DNA of 64,000 nucleotides, taken from the NCBI RefSeq assembly GCF_007004135.1, contig NZ_VJMG01000030.1, forward strand, positions 86,554 to 150,553. Reading direction: 5' to 3'. Below, in pieces: positions 62,528-64,000 of the stretch (its first letter is position 1; every line of letters starts with the position of its first letter). Both the position numbers and the translations under genes were made by a program. The notes under the pieces were generated by a model. It searched no databases and had not been told where the DNA came from. It saw only the letters and a program-made list of their open reading frames with translations. This DNA comes from Affinirhizobium straminoryzae (GTDB lineage Bacteria; Pseudomonadota; Alphaproteobacteria; Rhizobiales; Rhizobiaceae).

Positions 62528-63931
62528 ATGGCAAAACCCAAGACCCAATTCGTGTGCCAGAACTGCGGCACGGTACATACCCGCTGGGCCGGCAAGTGCG
62601 ATGGCTGCGGCGAGTGGAACACCATCGTCGAGGAAGACCCGATGGGGGGCATCGGCGGCGGTCCCGGCAAGGCACCGAAGAAGGGGCGGCCCGTGGCGCT
62701 GACGACGCTGTCCGGTGAGACGGAGGAAGCGCCGCGCGTACAGACCGGCATTGACGAACTGGACCGGGTGACGGGTGGCGGTTTCGTGCGCGGCTCTGCC
62801 GTTCTGGTCGGCGGCGATCCCGGCATCGGCAAGTCGACTCTCCTGATGCAGGCGGCAGCGGCGCTCTCGCGGCGCGGCCACCGGATCATCTATGTCTCGG
62901 GCGAAGAGGCGGTCGCACAGGTGCGCCTGCGCGCCCAGCGGCTGGGAGCGGCGTCTTCCGACGTGCTGCTGGCGGCGGAAACCAATGTGGAGGACATTCT
63001 GGCGACCCTTGCCGAGGGCAAGCGGCCGGACCTCGTGATCATCGATTCCATCCAGACGCTGTGGAGCGATACCGCCGATTCCGCGCCGGGAACGGTCACC
63101 CAGGTGCGCACCGGCGTGCAGGCGATGATCCGCTTTGCCAAGCAGACGGGGGCCGCCATGGTGCTGGTCGGTCACGTGACGAAGGAAGGCCAGATCGCCG
63201 GCCCGCGCGTCGTCGAGCACATGGTCGATGCGGTGCTTTATTTCGAGGGCGACCGCGGCCATCATTACCGCATCCTGCGCACGGTGAAGAACCGTTTCGG
63301 GCCGACCGACGAGATCGGCGTGTTCGAAATGTCGGACAAGGGCCTGCGGGAAGTGTCCAACCCGTCCGAACTCTTTCTCGGCGAGCGCAATGCCAAGGCC
63401 CCGGGTGCTGCCGTCTTCGCCGGCATGGAAGGGACGCGTCCCGTGCTGGTGGAGGTGCAGGCGCTCGTGGCGCCCACCTCGCTCGGCACGCCGCGACGCG
63501 CCGTCGTCGGCTGGGATTCGGCACGCCTGTCGATGATCCTTGCCGTACTGGAAGCCCATTGCGGCGTGCGTCTCGGCCAGCACGACGTCTATCTCAATGT
63601 GGCCGGGGGCTACCGCATTTCGGAACCGGCGGCCGATGTGGCGGTGGCGGCAGCACTTGTCTCCTCGCTGGCCGCAGCCCCCCTGCCGGCCGAGCGGGTC
63701 TATTTCGGCGAGGTCAGCCTGTCGGGAGCGGTGCGTCCGGTCTCGCAGACGGCACAGCGCCTCAAGGAAGCCGAAAAGCTGGGCTTTTCTTCCGCCATGC
63801 TGCCCGCCTCCTCGGCCGAGATCCCGAAGGGCGGCCGCAAGGGCTGGAGCGAGATCGAAGGCCTGCCCGATCTGGTGGTGGAAATCGCGGGATCGATGAG
63901 GAAGCTGGGGAAAGCGGAGGCGGAGGATTGA
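62528..63931 (+). CDS. radA: DNA repair protein RadA
   Basis: 467 residues. A C4 zinc finger at the N-terminus (FVCQNCG and KCDGCGEW), a RecA-like ATPase with Walker A GGDPGIGKST (about 96), Walker B PDLVIIDSIQTLW, the RadA-specific KNRFG motif (KNRFGPTDEIGVFEM) and a C-terminal Lon protease-like domain (from about 270; VGWDSARLSMILAVLEAH, VNVAGG-like LNVAGGYR). It processes recombination intermediates as a branch-migration helicase. Downstream sequence to the window end shows no gene. Confidence 0.96.
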   Translation: MAKPKTQFVCQNCGTVHTRWAGKCDGCGEWNTIVEEDPMGGIGGGPGKAPKKGRPVALTTLSGETEEAPRVQTGIDELDRVTGGGFVRGSAVLVGGDPGIGKSTLLMQAAAALSRRGHRIIYVSGEEAVAQVRLRAQRLGAASSDVLLAAETNVEDILATLAEGKRPDLVIIDSIQTLWSDTADSAPGTVTQVRTGVQAMIRFAKQTGAAMVLVGHVTKEGQIAGPRVVEHMVDAVLYFEGDRGHHYRILRTVKNRFGPTDEIGVFEMSDKGLREVSNPSELFLGERNAKAPGAAVFAGMEGTRPVLVEVQALVAPTSLGTPRRAVVGWDSARLSMILAVLEAHCGVRLGQHDVYLNVAGGYRISEPAADVAVAAALVSSLAAAPLPAERVYFGEVSLSGAVRPVSQTAQRLKEAEKLGFSSAMLPASSAEIPKGGRKGWSEIEGLPDLVVEIAGSMRKLGKAEAED

Positions 63932-64000
63932 TCTTTTCCCCGCCGTCTCCCTGTTGTAAGAGGTGCGCCACCGGCGGTGAGGGTTAACCGGACCTTCACG

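Overview
The window is an ordinary chromosomal segment of a GC-rich alphaproteobacterium, almost certainly a member of the Rhizobiaceae (Rhizobium/Agrobacterium type). The evidence is the gene order: lptF-lptG-lptD-surA-pdxA-ksgA facing gmk-yicC-mltG-fabF-acpP-fabG-fabD, then rpsF-rpsR-(DUF2232)-rplI, dnaB, alr and radA, plus a RopB/Omp25-like outer membrane protein, a Blh-type gene behind a BigR-like operator, and an LpxF-like lipid A phosphatase. I see no phage, insertion sequence, CRISPR array, rRNA or tRNA gene.

Layout. 1-7.2 kb: start of a Blh-like gene with an AT-rich operator, a molybdopterin oxidoreductase/Nudix pair, rlmJ, a periplasmic RNase T2, two similar glutathione S-transferases in tandem, and a RopB-like barrel protein. 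7.5-11.8 kb: a pteridine-reductase-like SDR, uvrC, pgsA, moaD, moaE. 11.8-14.8 kb: a lone LivH-like permease divergent from a CGNR zinc-finger regulator across a perfect 13-bp-arm palindrome, then a small lipoprotein and a DapA-family lyase. 14.8-26 kb: mixed housekeeping and accessory genes (SpeE-like, ndk, GST, DinB, ABC-F ATPase, chemoreceptor, alpha/beta hydrolase, nitroreductase, holC, pepA). 26-34.6 kb: envelope block, LpxF-like phosphatase then lptF, lptG, lptD, surA, pdxA, ksgA, mostly overlapping end to start. 34.7-41.2 kb: minus-strand gmk, yicC, mltG and the fatty acid synthesis genes. 41.5-44.4 kb: aldo/keto reductase, a small monooxygenase-like gene, and a membrane protein divergent from a membrane-anchored LytTR regulator. 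44.4-47.3 kb: ribosomal protein operon with a structured leader. 47.3-50.6 kb: MarR-MFS-HlyD efflux operon. 50.9-59.1 kb: dnaB, a rhodanese/FtrA-like divergent pair, AzlCD with an AraC regulator, and an iron-siderophore-type ABC importer. 59.2-64 kb: a solitary PhnM-like amidohydrolase, alr, a ParDE-type toxin-antitoxin pair and radA.

The genes mainly serve cell envelope biogenesis (lipid A trimming, LPS export, barrel protein folding, fatty acids, peptidoglycan), DNA replication and repair, molybdopterin cofactor synthesis and small-molecule transport. Stop/start overlaps of the ATGA type are very common here (at least eight gene pairs).

The most striking observation is in the ParDE pair. 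The toxin reading frame is intact but opens at ATT, where an ATG would recreate both the usual ATGA overlap and an antitoxin stop codon five codons earlier. One base (62204) explains both changes, suggesting a toxin silenced or attenuated by a single substitution. Other observations worth following are the CGNR palindrome, the nested stem-loop upstream of the chemoreceptor, the rpsF leader, and the membrane LytTR pair.
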